Of a stretch of 64,000 nt of DNA, positions 45,728 to 58,964 are shown in pieces. Source of the DNA: Paraescarpia echinospica (lineage: Eukaryota; Annelida; Polychaeta; Sabellida; Siboglinidae); the NCBI GenBank assembly GCA_020002185.1, contig CM034531.1, positions 49,471,629 through 49,535,628 on the forward strand, read 5' to 3'. Both the position numbers and the translations under genes were made by a program. The notes beneath the pieces were generated by a model. It was not told the DNA's origin and made no database searches. It worked only from the letters and a program-made list of their open reading frames with translations. Position 1 is the stretch's first letter. Each line of letters opens with the position of its first letter.

Positions 45728-45972
45728 CTAGGGAACTACTAGTTGTTTCACAGTCTCACCCTCTTTATCTTTCTGAAACAAGCGATAAAGGAGCAGCTCC
45801 CTTTTGAGCACGAATTGACTTGTTTGTTCTCCTTTAGGTTTCCCTTTAGTCACTTCAGCCGAATCAAAGCATTTCTTTAAGGTCTCATCCCCTTTTTGCT
45901 CTCTCAAGAAATCATCGGCAGATATACTCGCACCAATAACTTGAGGCACTATCAAAGGTTTTGTGGGTTTAT
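45728..45972 (-). pseudogene. LTR element G2: pre-integrase linker, truncated
   Basis: The frame carries LREQKGDETLKKCF and LLLYRLFQKDKEGETVKQLV, the spacer usually found before the integrase zinc finger in gypsy elements. It ends VVP then a stop. At its upstream side (about 45973) it joins directly to the middle of an LTR, so protease, gag and the primer-binding site have been deleted. Confidence 0.8.
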
Positions 45973-46690
<718 letters not shown>

Positions 46691-46999
46691 TTGTCCTGAC
46701 TGGAATGTAGGAGTTCTGTGAGTGACATCGTTGATGGTCTCTCATAGCTTTATGTAGTATGGGTAAAATCAATTATCTCCACAAGTTCTCAGCAGCATTT
46801 GTTTCGTTTTTCATCCAGGCATTGGTTGTCCTGTGGATGTTTGTTCTTCAGGATAGTGTCATCATCGAGATCCTGATATTTGTTTTCAAAAAATGGGATA
46901 GATATATGATGCAATTACAGCATAAATATACAAATACGGAGGGATGAAGCTCATTAAACGACTTGTCCAACTCTTCACTGTCATCTGGGACAGCAGACA

Positions 47000-49900
47000 T
47001 GGCATCGGAAATTATGGAAACTCTGACTACACATTCGAAACACGTCATAAATTTACTATGCATGCATCTAATGTTACATACTCATCAGATAGCATTGTAT
47101 GTAGATAACAAATTGCACCATACCATCATTATATTTATATTTTTATATATGTATGTTTAACCTATATGTTTTAAGAGTAATGTCATATTTTCCCTCAAAA
47201 TAGCTCGAAACCATATTCAAATCTGAAGGGGAAATGGCAACAATATGTTTTGTGTTTACAACAATAATAAGATGAACTTGAGCATGGGATTTTATTTCTG
47301 TATATTTGGAATGCATCCTATCACCATTTATCTTTCTGATGGCTATTGACTGGACCATGAGAACAGCTACATAAGGAAAATGGCATACGGTTCACTCTGG
47401 GGGAAACTAGATGAATTAGACTTTGCTGATGATGTGGCTCTTCTTTCACACAACCAAAACCAAATGCAAGGAAAAACATCACTAATAGAAACAACTGCAG
47501 CCACCTTAGAACTAAAAGTGAACAAAGGTAAAATCAAGATCATGAGAATCAATGGCAAGAACAGCCCAATTGTACTACAGGGAGAAGTCCTAGATGAAGT
47601 GAAGTCATTCACATATCTAGGAAGTGTAGTGGACACAAGTGCAGGAACAGATAGTGATGTAAGAGCTAGGAGAGGAAAAGCAAGGGCAGCTTACATTGTA
47701 CTAAACAAGATATGGAAGTCCAGAGAAATTTCAATATCAACAAATGTATGCATTATTAACTCAAATGTTAAGGCTGTGCTAATGTATAGATCGGAAACAT
47801 AGCGTATTCCATGCTGCACAAGCTTCAGCGTTTCATCAAACAAATGTCTAAGGAGAATTCCATGGATACGGTGGCCAGAAACAATCAGTAACAAAGCACT
47901 ATGGGAAAGAACCAATCAAGAACCAATCAAACACGAAATCACAAGGAGGAAGTGGAGCTGGATGGGCCACACGCTTAGGTAACCTGCAACTCGCATCACA
48001 AGACAAGCACTGACATGGACCCCCAGGGGAGAAGGAAAAGGGGAAGTCCAAGAAACGCCTAGCGCAGGGAGGTAGAAGTAGACATGACAAAAGCAGGATA
48101 GAATTAGAAAGAACTGGAAATGACTGCCCGATGGAAAAGATTTGTCGATGGCCTAGGCTCCACCATGGAGTGAAAAGGGTTAAGCTCATAAAAATTCTGT
48201 CAAAAATTTCAACAACCAAGATTTTTCTTACATAAGCTGGTGAACGAATTGGTATTTTTGTAAAGATGTTTCACTTGAGAATACAAGCCAATTCATATGG
48301 TTAACCTGACAGTTTGGTAATATATTCTTTGGGATTCACAAGTCTCTTGGTGAATTTTACAGAAACCATTATAATGTTGGGAAAATGCAACATTTAGTCA
48401 TAACCTTGGATTGTTTCAGCACATTTGGCCATGGTGCATTCAGATGCAGGTTGGTGCACTAGGCCAGATTGCCTAAATCAACAAGTTGTGGTTCCAGTCA
48501 CTCATAAACCATTAGTTTGCCTCAGTCAACAATTCAACAACTAAACTGGGTGTTTGACACCACTGATAAGTTCACGTGTCATGTCCTAAGTCAACCCTGG
48601 TTTGCAGCTGGTTAGTAAGAACAAATGCAAAATACTATTTCCTATTTTTTTCCAAAAAAATTGTGGTGCCATTAAGATTTGAATCTTTGACTATTTGTAA
48701 TATAGCATGAAGCCATCAACACTTTGGCACTGTCTACCAAACGCAAAAATTATTTATTTTCACAATTAAAAAAACTGACTGCATAAATTACTTGATGTGG
48801 GGTAACACCACCCACCAGGTAGTATAGAATTAAGACTAATTATTTAGGCTCATTTGCTGAAGACAGGAGACACAGGTAAGTCTCTATAAGAGATATATGA
48901 TAAGCCAAAGTTTGTGTGCAGCAATACATTAAATGTATACAGTAAATATACAATCGATAAACAGTCAATGCATAGCGTATATACTTTGAATAAATACAAC
49001 GTATTAGTGAATGACTAGGAACAAAGAACTCAAATAATTAACATAACACTAATTAATAATAGTAGTTACTGCACTAACACCCTGTGTGCTCTACGGAAAG
49101 TCTGCAATGAGGACGGTATAAGCCAAAGCAAACCTTGTGTATTATTCTGAACATTGAAAAGAATCAAAAGTATTTTGTGACAATTAACCTGATTTGCGAC
49201 AATTAACCTAAGTGTTTCATTGCAGTGAAAGTTCAATAGATTCCAGAATAACTTCAATAAGACACACTAGTCAAAAGTACACAATACAAACATGTGAACT
49301 AACCACCTTGTACCAATACAGTGCAACATCTTAAATTAACCTCAATAAGACACCATCCTCAATATCCTAGCCATGTTAGTACACAATACATATGAAATGA
49401 ACCAACACCATACAAAAATAAGTCTATAGGACTAAACTGACTGAACCCTGTGACAATTATTGTCACAAGTAAGAGACGAGGGTGGTAAAGCGACTGGTGG
49501 TGGGAAAGATATTTCTTACTATCCTCGTACAAAACGTAGGGTTATCTACTGAGTCAAGTATTCAAGTGCATGGTGGCACTTGAATTTAGTTGGTTGTAAG
49601 CATTTAGTGATGACACACAGGGAGTTATTGATCATCAAATTCACGTTTAATGTGTGTGAGTTCCTGGACCACACTGGTGCAATATTCTTCAGGAGTGCAC
49701 TCATATGTCATGGAGGAGAGTGTAAATATTGTCGTGTTAGGTCCCCATGTCGTGTCAGCAAGTCAACATACCAGCCATCCAATGATCCAAATGAAGTTAC
49801 ATTTTTATTTTGGATTTCCAAAATTTGTCTCTATGTCAGTGTCATGTCCAATTTCACATCTAGCTCGGTAGGGACTGTTTGAGAGATAAGGGTGATGCCA

Positions 49901-50160
49901 TTAACACACACATTCATTTCATGTTCATTTTCTTTGTTACAAAGGTAACAACATTTTTTTTGCTGAGCTTAAGTCACCACTGTCACAGACAGGCATAGGC
50001 GATGTTCATGGCTTATGTAAGACCAGCCCAGATGTAAGGTCACTATTTGTGCATTAAACATAATCTATGGTTCTCCGTACTTATTTGTGGTTGATCCTTT
50101 AGTCATGCAACACAGTGTTGACGATGACTGGTAGGTCCAGGAATACAACAACTTTTTGCA
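47000..50160. repeat. segmental duplication, copy 2 (partner 23640-28385)
   Basis: Three collinear blocks match copy 1: 47000-47150, 47155-47305 and 48331-50160. The gap 47310-48330 is occupied by a LINE fragment absent from copy 1. This copy lacks sequence equal to about 28200-28330, and has ~100 bp near 48840-48940 that copy 1 lacks. Coding-like traces on the minus strand (WGPNTTIF, YECTPEEYC at about 49660-49740) are shared with copy 1, with stops. Confidence 0.8.
47315..48180 (+). pseudogene. non-LTR retrotransposon RT C-terminal fragment
   Basis: The main frame 47380-47802 contains LDFADDVALLSH, the RT FADD box, then LKVNKGKIKIM, SFTYLGSVVDTSAGTDSDV and a NSNVKAVLMYRSET tail. Sequence before it (SPFIFLMAIDW, another frame) is the RT palm. 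After 47802 the tail continues in other frames with [12 protein letters not shown] and WSWMGHTLR, typical of the last part of such ORF2 proteins. It is truncated at both ends with several frame breaks. The clade is uncertain (RTE-like by impression). It lies within a gap of the segmental duplicate. Confidence 0.75.
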
Positions 50161-50504
50161 TTGCGGCATGCACTACACAATCATGTGTGATACTTTTACA
50201 CTTTGTAATCCAGCTATGACAATTTTATCAGTTGTGCTAGTAAATGGGCAGGTAGAAAATGGTTTCCATTGCACACCTTTGGTAACTTTGAACATGAAAA
50301 AACTATGGAAAATATGATATTTAAATGAATTTCCCAAAAAGCAATCTGGCAATACAAACGTGGAAATTATGGAGATAATGCTTGACATCAACAGGACTGA
50401 GAGGGATAGCAACTTGACTCTCTACCACCATCTAAACGTTTTCTCTGCAAATGTTGCATTGAATAACCATCTACGACCATTCTTTGCCTGATAAGGACCA
50501 ATCT

Positions 50505-52640
50505 ATGTGGCAGACATAAAACTCCACGAGATGGCAGTGCTAGAGGTACATACAATGTTTATTAATTGGAACTTTGCTGTGATAAAACTGAAAGACTCTT
50601 CAGGCAAGTTCGTGTTTGATGATCAGGCAACCCGAGTGGATAAATGGATCGTGGTAGATGCAGTATTATGCCGTATGCTAAGAATGATCACAGATCTTAT
50701 GGAACAAAAATATAAATCTTCAATTAGTATGTGAAATGTTGTTATACTTAACAGTGTCTGGACATACACTATTTGCAAAATTGGCATATGTGCACTGGCA
50801 AAAAATGCTTAACCATCAGGAGACACACCCAGATGCCCATCATAAATTTAAAGATGCATACCACATGGTAATGCGTAGTGACATGTATTGGGCAGCACTG
50901 TCTACACATCTCATCATTCAGCAACTGCTGATGAGAACTGACACATGGATGTTTGACACGAGCACAGGAATGACAGAGACTCACAGTCCTTTCCATACCA
51001 GCATGTGCAAATATCAATGAGGCCATGCAGACATTCAGCAGTATCTCGTAGGAGACAAGTGACCAGCATAAGAACACATCAACAGCTAGACGACCTAGAG
51101 ATGTTGGTGACGCCAGTGATCTGATCAGTTATCTAAGTGAGAGAGATCCACTCCTTCATACCCCTTCACTGTTCAACATTGCCAATGGAATGACAGACCA
51201 GGAAGGAGTCAATGTTGAAAGATCAAGTGAGGTTGGACAGATTCTAGGGTACATGGCAGGCAAATATGTGGAAGAATTAATCATCTGGAAAGCTGACCAA
51301 CTGATGACACTTCACTTGGCTCAATGGTTTATAGTTAAGATCAATTGTGAATCGCTGATGGTAGACCCACAATTCATATTCCAGTGACTGATAACTGTTG
51401 GGGAGCGCTGGAAAGATCTACCATCATTGTTCAAGTATGAATTTTGTAGTCACCCTCCTACATTGTTTGAGTCATCCTCACGTCCCTGTAGGCCAATAAG
51501 GCAATCCTTGCTGGTGCTCTCTGGAAGGCCATCAGAGGGGAACAACGAGAACTCAGTGGAAGTGTCAAGTACTTTGATGGTGGTCTTTGATGGCAACACC
51601 AATGAACCAACAACCAAAGATGCCACACACCTGAGGAGAACAGGGGCTTATGTAGGTGTAGCAGTGCACTTCACTGGTGGAATAATTATCCGAGGAGGAA
51701 TTCTTGAAGAATAAGATGAATAAACAGCGCTTTATACAATAACTAAGTGACACATTTTAGAAGGCTGGGTACAGCATCGATCATGCAAAGCATGACGCTG
51801 ATGTGCTCTTTGTCCAAATGGCTGATGCGTCTGCCAGAACCATGGATGCTGTTGTGACTGGGACTTGCTAGTTCTCTTACTGCATCATGCTGAAATGAAC
51901 GCATTTAATATTGAGTTGTTCCTGGCACAAGAGCCCCAGCAAGAACAGAACATGGTGCCTGAAGCAATCTAAGTAGGTTCTTGGTCATTTTGACAATTCT
52001 TGGTTGTGACACCTCTCGCCTCTTTGGGTTGGGAAAGGGTTTGGCACTAAAGAAGGTCAAGAGCGATGCCCTGTTCTGCCAGCAGACAAACGTTTTCAGT
52101 CTTGCAGCATCAGTGGCAAAGAAGAACATCATAGAAGCAGGAGAAAGGGCACTCTTGTCAATATATGTTGGTGCGAAAGAGGAAGGACTGGATACCTTAA
52201 CATACATATGTTTTTGTGATAAGGTTTCTAAGAACAAATCACATGTGAAATGTGAAAACACTACCCCAACCTCAGCAGTCACCAGGAACATAGCCTTTGT
52301 GTCTTCTATCAGATGGTGGAACGGAAAGGCACACGTACAAACATGAAACCAGAGGGCATATAGTGGATGGAAGATGTTTGCCATTACAGGCCGACCAGCT
52401 CGCATCACCAGAAGACTTAATGGATATCATATGCTGCAGTTGCAAGAAAAAAATGTTGTCTGTAGAAACTGAAAATATGGCCTTCCTTGCTCTGCCATGT
52501 ATAGAGAATGTCGCGGTACCAGCAATACCAACTCATAGCTGCCAGTTTTCATTGATGATTGTGATATGTTTGATGGATGTATTTAGTAAGGTAAAGTGCA
52601 TCAACGAACATGAGCAACATTACATGCACTGAACACATGT
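50505..52640 (+). pseudogene. decayed intronless gene of PIN-like expanded invertebrate family (recalled)
   Basis: Successive plus-strand blocks in shifting frames form one long decayed protein. The blocks are MLLYLTVSGHTLFAKLAYVH and THPDAHHKFKDAYHMVMRSD (about 50736-50890), then VDPQFIFQ (51364-51387), FKYEFCSHPPTLFESS (51430-51477), FDGNTNEPTTKDATHLRR (about 51588-51641), a DADVLFVQMAD stretch near 51800, ILGCDTSRLFGLGKGLALKK (about 51993-52055), PTSAVTRNIAF (about 52268) and a Cys-rich end IICCSCKKKM (about 52423). From memory this order matches uncharacterised proteins abundant in corals, molluscs and amphioxus whose DADVLIV ... DTDLL segment looks like a PIN/FLAP nuclease core. Many stops and shifts make it non-functional. 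No introns are seen. Confidence 0.6.
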
Positions 52641-53026
52641 TCAGCATGGTAAAATGTTGCTATTTGGAGGCCATGTTGGATTTATGCAAATGAGCTACTC
52701 AACCAATCACACTTTAATATATCCCGCATGAATCCCTGTGCTCAAAGCCCCTTCTAAAAATAAAAAAATGACTAACATATGTCATCTGACAGCACAGATA
52801 CAGCAATAATTTTTTATGGCAGCCGGGTTAGATTTATGCTAATTTTACATATTTGCCATGCCATAATTTCTTAGGACCTTCAGTATGGAGACCTCGTAGA
52901 AAACGACTGTACCAAAAAAAATCTGTTGCAATTTGTTCCAAGTTGAGTGAACAATTTGGCTAGATATCCTGGACTATCTTTTCTTGAACTCAGCCACGTT
53001 GATTTTAATTTCATATCATGTTAATG
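52641..53026. other. unassigned spacer
   Basis: AT-rich. A short phrase (ttggatttatgcaaatgag and ttagatttatgctaatttt) occurs twice. I see no gene. Confidence 0.45.
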
Positions 53027-53390
53027 ACTAAATCAAATTTTAAGTATTAAAATATGTTTTTCTAAATAACATACTTACCTGTCCATGTCCATAAATGGGT
53101 TATGCGCACACATAATTCGTGAGGTCCGCAATACAGTTATTTAGCATCCTAAACAAGAGTTCCACCAAGATTTTAGATGACCCGCACTAGCACTAGAGAC
53201 CCCTATCCCAGTCCACAATACACCGCTACTCGATATGCACAGTGCTTTCAATTATTTGAGCAATCTTATGCATAAAAACATCTGTAAGCAGGGAAGGTGG
53301 GAGGGGGTTTGATGGACATGGACAGGTAAGTATGTAGTTTACAAAAACATATTTAATACTTAAAATTTGATTTTGTTACATAACAATGAC
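53027..53390. mobile_element. MITE-like inverted repeat, ~70-bp arms
   Basis: The left arm (about 53027-53096, aaatcaaattttaagtatta ... acctgtccatgtccat) recurs inverted at 53315-53390 (atggacatggacaggtaagt ... acttaaaatttgattttgtt). A second direct echo of the inner end, cctgtccgtgtccataaatg, lies just outside at about 53397. The spacer is ~220 bp and non-coding. Confidence 0.7.
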
Positions 53391-53614
53391 TTAGCCTGTC
53401 CGTGTCCATAAATGAGTAGAATCAAGTACTAGGTTGGCAGGTAGTGTGCTTATGTAACTTCCATTGAGGACTATGGTGTTCTTGCTAACATCTTTTATGT
53501 TGCAAATTACTTGCCACAGAAAATGATTGCTCAATTAGAATAGTCTGTAGATAGTGTGTATGTCAATGGCAATTATCTACAATGGTGGGAGTATTATGTG
53601 GGTAAGTGCAAACT

Positions 53615-53760
53615 GAAAGTTCAACACATGATCAAACAGACTATACATTTATAAATTTGTTGGAATTATGCAAAGATATGCGGAATAAACCTAATACCAA
53701 TCAGTTCACCAGAAACTGGGTATTATCAAAATCTTAGTAAAAAGTACAGTAACATTGCAT
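53615..53760. repeat. dispersed repeat related to 28820-28985
   Basis: Diverged copy of the start of the 421-bp repeat and its ~110-bp upstream flank (agttcaacacatgatcaaac, accagaaactgggtattatc). It supports the view that the 421-bp repeats are members of a longer dispersed family. Confidence 0.7.
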
Positions 53761-54780
53761 CTAAGTCAGAAAACGAGGGGAGCATATCACCATGCCGCTA
53801 CAATAGTGTGGGTCCCAAAGTGGATGATGTGGACAGTGAAAGAGTCCAAAGGCATGATGGCTTTACCATATGTCAAAGGAGAAAGACAGTTGTACAAGGA
53901 GGTGCACATGCCGAAATTTGTACTGTTTTATACAATATTATAAACGTTTTTTATGTGTAACAGGGCAAGTAATGATAAGTGTTTCACTTCTTCCTACAAT
54001 TTTTCAACAATTGTATGTATCTATAATTTAATAATTAGCTACTCTATGATGTCTGTTGTTGTTGAAATAAAGTTTCATTCATTACAAAACTGGTACAGGA
54101 TATATTAAAACATCACAATATCGCATCAGCTGTTAGACCACACCTAATTCTCACTAAAATATTAGTACATCCAATGGATAAAGTGGAAGACAGTAAGAAG
54201 ACAGAGACCAGAAAGAAGCTGAGATCATCACCACCAGATGTCTCATTCGAGAAAAAAGAAAAAGGATCAGCAACCATTGAGTACAAAGCGGCTACAACAG
54301 ACAATGCTGACAGAAACAACTGTGTGAAATACAAACAGAGGGTACCAGAGGGGTAGCCAGAGAGAACTACAACTGCACATGATGAACAAAGAAGGCCATC
54401 TCAATCCGCAAAACAAGAACATATTATATGAACTGATACAGGGGAGGATATCGACTGAGTCAAGTATGGGACAAAATGCTTGCTACTGGCGAACAAAGGA
54501 AGAACAACACCCATTTCTGTCACTGGCGGTCAAAATGTTCAAAGTGAGTTTCAATAGAATAAACATCAAAGAATAAAACCACATGTTGCCGAAAACATCT
54601 TCAATGTGCCTTCCGGAACTTCAATTTTGTACGTGGTAGGGATGCTTTTTTTTAATCACCAAGAGTGAGGGCAGTGTATATGATTGCACTGAATTGTGCT
54701 ACAAGGATAGATCATTAGCAGAAACCCAGACGACCAAGCATTCACCACCACTGTTGACGTGCTATTTGTTGGCAGCAGAA
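53761..54780. other. unassigned region
   Basis: Short open frames at 53755-53943 and 54174-54576 do not resemble any family I know and have no splice or start context that I trust. An AATAAAG-like signal is present near 54066. Confidence 0.35.
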
Positions 54781-54783
54781 GAT

Positions 54784-54918
54784 GATGGCAGTAGAAGTTG
54801 ATGGCAGTAGAAGTTGATGGCAGTAGAAGTTGATGGCAGTAGAAGTTGATGGCAGTAGAAGCTGATGGCAGTAGAAGTTGATGGCAGTAGAAGTTGATGG
54901 CAGTAGAAGTTGATGGCA
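54784..54918. repeat. 16-bp minisatellite, about 8 copies
   Basis: About 8.4 copies of gatggcagtagaagtt, one with a T-to-C change. The Ser/Tyr/Cys/His-rich minus-strand open frames here are artefacts. Confidence 0.95.
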
Positions 54919-55010
54919 TACGTATTGGGATGGCTGTATCTGGAAATCTTATCTGTCAGTTTGTCACGTGATATCCACAGGAATTGTTTCATTTTTTTGA
55001 AGTATTGCTG

Positions 55011-55222
55011 TTTGAACATCACAAATGCTCAAACTTGCATTACGTCCTCTACCGTGTATACACTGCAGGATTAAGGAATCGCGATGTTCAAATGGCAATA
55101 ACTCAAAAACTAATAAACAAATCCTGGGTACATCCAACAGCATACTTATAGATACGATTATCTTTATGATGATGTGAAAAATATTAAATCCCATTGCAAG
55201 TTTGAGCATTTGCAATGTTCAA
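55011..55222. repeat. short inverted repeat, ~34-bp arms
   Basis: Landmark tttgaacatcacaaatgctc at 55011 recurs inverted as gagcatttgcaatgttcaaa at 55203-55222, with ~145 bp between arms. Beyond each arm a second motif (ataactcaaaaactaa or ataactcaaaaagtaa) recurs in direct orientation. No coding. Confidence 0.65.
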
Positions 55223-56399
55223 ACACCGATAACTCAAAAAGTAAACAAAATTCCTGTTGGTGATCAAGTACTACCAGAAACTATGATGCGAAATCTGTCA
55301 AATAGATACAATGTAATGCAACAACTGGGGATTCTGCCATTGAACTGTCCAATAGACATGAGAAAATATGGGTCCCAGATGCTGTTGTGTCTTGAACCTT
55401 ACAGATAAACCCATCACAATACCCGATAATGAGTTGTTTGATTGTAACATAGAACGCTCATGTCAATAGAGTAATCAATGAGCATACTGGTGTACATATC
55501 AAAGTGGAAAGTAAGCCTGACATGGTAGCCGATCAATCATTAATTCTATAAACGTCTCATTCTGTCCCACCAAATTAAGAATATTAAGAAGTCAGGCTCT
55601 ATGTCAGAACCAGCTGTCAACAAAAGTGTTTGTATGTTTATTGGATCTGCCCAATGATGACATAAACATGACAAAGCTCAACACTGTATTTAAACAAAGT
55701 CAGGCTCTTAGTTAGAGCACATAACCATACTGTTGAGACCACATAAAACAACATAAATTTGGTTAATGTATTATAATTGTTTTTAATATGTACTCTTTTG
55801 ATAAATAAAGCACTTTTGACTTTACAGGACGGGGTTTAATGTGGCCAGGAAATCGGTACATGCACCTAAATGGTGATGTAACATAGCAAACAACTGTCAG
55901 GAGTAATCCCAGTTCACATGTGCCACAATAGGAAACAATCAAAGTTCATATGGACAAAGAACATAAAATGTATACCAATGTGTCTTTGTTTCACAGAATA
56001 GGCAATCACGACTTTATAAATTATGGTGGGGGTAATGTTATGGCCAGAAAATCAACACTTGCATGCATAGAGGGATGCAGCATAAATCAAAATTACCTGT
56101 GGTAAGCTACTGCCAGTGACCAATTACACATTAGTCACAGTTTCCATCAAACAATAGCAGGCAGAGAATCTTAGCTCCACAGCTGGGTGTAATACACAAC
56201 CAGATCCACCACTGATTCATGGTCAAGTAGATTAGCTCAATGCACCAACTAAGACAATACACAACACTGTGAGTGACAGTGTCCAGAGTGAGGCCTAAGC
56301 ACTGTCCTCATTGCTGAATAGATCAATTAAACCTGCCAAGTGGGTGACATTCTGCATGAGTATTCATTAATCCTTAGTGATTGTTCAGAACACCAGACT
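55223..56399. other. unassigned region
   Basis: Short open frames only. I see nothing I can name. Confidence 0.35.
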
Positions 56400-56850
56400 G
56401 ACCACATACCAAAACAAAGCGAATGTAATAGATGAAGAACAGGCAGTGTTCAAATAGGGGTATTGGTTGAATTGTATTTGTCTCGACGCAAAAGGCTTTA
56501 TTGTGCCTTCATCGATTATAAGAAAGCATTTGATTTAGTAGATTGGTCCTCCCTGTGGTCTAAGATAATTTCATGCGGTATTAATGGTATTGTGTTGAAA
56601 GTTGTATACAACATATACAAAAATGCTAAATCATTTATAAATCAGGGCCAGACTGTGTCAGCCTTCTTCTCATGTGATGTATAGCAAGTATGGCAAGGAG
56701 AAAACTTGTGTCCTTTGTTATTTGCTATTTACCTGAATAATTTTGAACACTGTTAGTCACAATTATAACGGACTTGACATGGCAGCTGGTTAAATTTACA
56801 ACAACCTTAGTGATGATGATGTAGAAAATGTGTTCTAATATATGCTGATG
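56400..56850 (+). pseudogene. non-LTR retrotransposon RT palm fragment
   Basis: The frame 56463-56684 reads LYCAFIDYKKAFDLVD (first RT palm motif), then YKNAKSFINQGQTVS, followed after a stop by GENLCPLLFAIYLNN in the same strand. This is the region around the GxxQGxxLSPxLF motif of LINE reverse transcriptases. A stop (tag at about 56682) and a later shift break it, and the FADD box is not preserved in frame though YADDT-like letters occur near 56850. It is a short relic of a family different from the CR1/L2-type copies. Confidence 0.75.
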
Positions 56851-57500
56851 ACACTAGAATGATTCAATCAAATACATATTTCTTGCTTGTGTATAGCGGA
56901 ACTATGTCAACTCTTCTAATGGTTGACATTTGGTTGTTTCATTTCAACTATATTGTGAATCTGTAATTATTAGTTTATATTGATACAATTGATTTATACA
57001 GTACCATGTCTACACAAGGCATGGCAAGCGTAAACAGAACAGTAGATTGCATTTGATATCAATAAAGTGTAGGATATTTCACTCTATAGTTGTCCAGAAT
57101 ATTAATTTTCTATGTTTGTCACCTACAGGTGACAGAATATTAATTTTCTATGTTTGTCACCTACAGGTTTCTACAGACAATACATATTTAACCAATAGAC
57201 ACCACAGTCACACCATTTTATAATAATTAAATGAACATCAAAATAAACACAACTTTCAATTATAGAAAATCAATAGTTTTGAAGATAAAAAGTGTTAGGC
57301 AACTGTTCAGTCTAACAGGGGTCAAGTGTGTCTACTCTGCCTGGGTGCTGTGACCAATTAAAGATTAGTCAAGGTCTCAATGGAACAGTAGCACTAGGTT
57401 GCAGAGATTAGTCACAGCTGTTGACTTTGTGGCACAATAAACAAAATCTACTGTTGGGGGTGGTCTCAAGGGCCCTTCTCAAAACCACATCACAAGATAA
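56851..57500. other. AT-rich unassigned region
   Basis: Contains a 38-bp tandem duplication (separate entry) and an isolated early relative of the 57.5-57.8 kb repeat near 56860 (gaatgattcaatcaaatac). No gene seen. Confidence 0.45.
57097..57168. repeat. 38-bp tandem duplication
   Basis: Two adjacent copies of a unit starting gaatattaattttctatgtt and ending cacctacaggt. Confidence 0.9.
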
Positions 57501-57503
57501 TGT

Positions 57504-57830
57504 AAAACTTTAGCACTTTGGGGGCCCCTTAGGTGCCCTTAGAATGATTCAATCAAATCCAGATTTCTTGTATATAGTGGCAGCACCCTAAGATACATCT
57601 ATGCAAAACTAGAAAAAAAGTTGCTGAACAGTTTTTGAAAAAATAGGGAAAATGTTACATTTTTACCAGTTTTGGGGTCCTTGGAGACCCTAGGAAGCCC
57701 TTAAAAATGATTCAATCAAATACAGATTTCTCGTGCATAGTGGCAGTGCCCTAAGATATGTCTATGCAAAATTAGAGAAAAAGTTGCTGAACAGTTTCTG
57801 AGATACGGCAGCTAACGGTGGACGCAGAGT
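57504..57830. repeat. ~180-bp tandem duplication
   Basis: Two diverged units share aatgattcaatcaaat, cagatttct, atagtggcag, ccctaagata, tctatgcaaaa, agttgctgaacagttt in order (about 57540-57630 and 57707-57800). A palindrome cctttggccaaagg follows at about 57851. No coding. Confidence 0.75.
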
Positions 57831-57887
57831 GATGGCAATAGTCCCTTGGACCTTTGGCCAAAGGACTAAAAAGGGCAGTTCGAATAA

Positions 57888-58330
57888 TAACATTCAACAG
57901 GTATCATTCACATACTGAAGCCCTGTTTAAAAACTTGAAATACTGAAAATAGAAGATTAGTTAAAGATACAAGAACTGATATTTTACTATAAATACAGTC
58001 TTGGTAATTTATCAGTTTATTTATTAAACTGGAGAATTATCCCAAATTATAATATACGCAGTCATAATACTTGCAATGTTACAAATTTACACACATCTAG
58101 AACAAGACATGAATTTTCCAAAAAATGCTTATAATACAATTTGCCAATTTTGCCTCACATTGTAAATGATACTCCAGAATTAGTTATAGAAAAAATATTT
58201 ACTGACAGTTTACATGGGTTTGCGTACTATTTAAAAAATCACCTCTCACCAAAATTTGAAAACGCATGTACACAATCAAATTGTTACATATGTCCGTTTA
58301 ATCTCCAAAACTAATAAAATACACATATAT
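57888..58330 (+). pseudogene. LINE ORF2 C-terminal fragment
   Basis: Broken plus-strand frames read RIITFNRYHSHTEALFKNLK, then LIFYYKYSLGNLS, then LHTSRTRHEF, then FAYYLKNHLS. This is the conserved tail of LINE ORF2 proteins after the RT (pattern RAxRIIT ... SHTxPLFxxLxxLKI ... TRxxxxxF). At least one stop falls inside. It joins a non-coding repeat at about 57888. Sequence beyond 58260 may be its 3' UTR. Confidence 0.7.
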
Positions 58331-58960
58331 ATGGATAGATGCATAGATATTCTATACATACACGTTTTTAGGAATCTTCACTCAAATATTTCTACTTGTA
58401 CTATAAAAAGCATACCACTACATACACTTCAAATACAGCTACATTTATAAAGAGATAGACACCGGATTTAAAAAAATATATATATATAATAGATTCATAT
58501 GAATAAAGGCCAATTACATTTTTGTTATACTATGAGTGGCTCCTGTGATAGCGACAAGTTTTGTCTTAACAGGAGTCACTGACCCCATTTCACTGGTCTT
58601 TTTTATTACATTGTTTTTAATTAGTTATAATTAATTTATGTTTACTAATAGTTGAAGTACACGATATTGTGACTATACTAAACATCTTGTTCTTGTTCTT
58701 AGCAATACTAGTAAGTTTTATATCACGATGGTGACCAATGTCTTGACTGTGAAGCTTCAATTGTAGACAACTGTTAGATTCAGCAACACAACATCACCTT
58801 TTTATTTGCTTGGAAACTGTCTTCCACATTGTCTTGGAAGGATGAACTGATCAACTGATTAGTTGGCCATCATTGAGATCCTGAGGTTGGTTAAAAAATA
58901 TGGAATACACTGTCTTCAGCAAAACCCTAGGGTTGTTATGCATGATGGCCGGTAAGGAGA
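58331..58960. other. unassigned region
   Basis: AT-rich, with a short TA microsatellite near 58475. It may include LINE 3' UTR. No gene seen. Confidence 0.4.
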
Positions 58961-58964
58961 ATTT

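Noticed and set aside
54113..54576. Short ORFs with Lys/Glu-rich composition
   Set aside because: No family resemblance, short, with no splice or start support.
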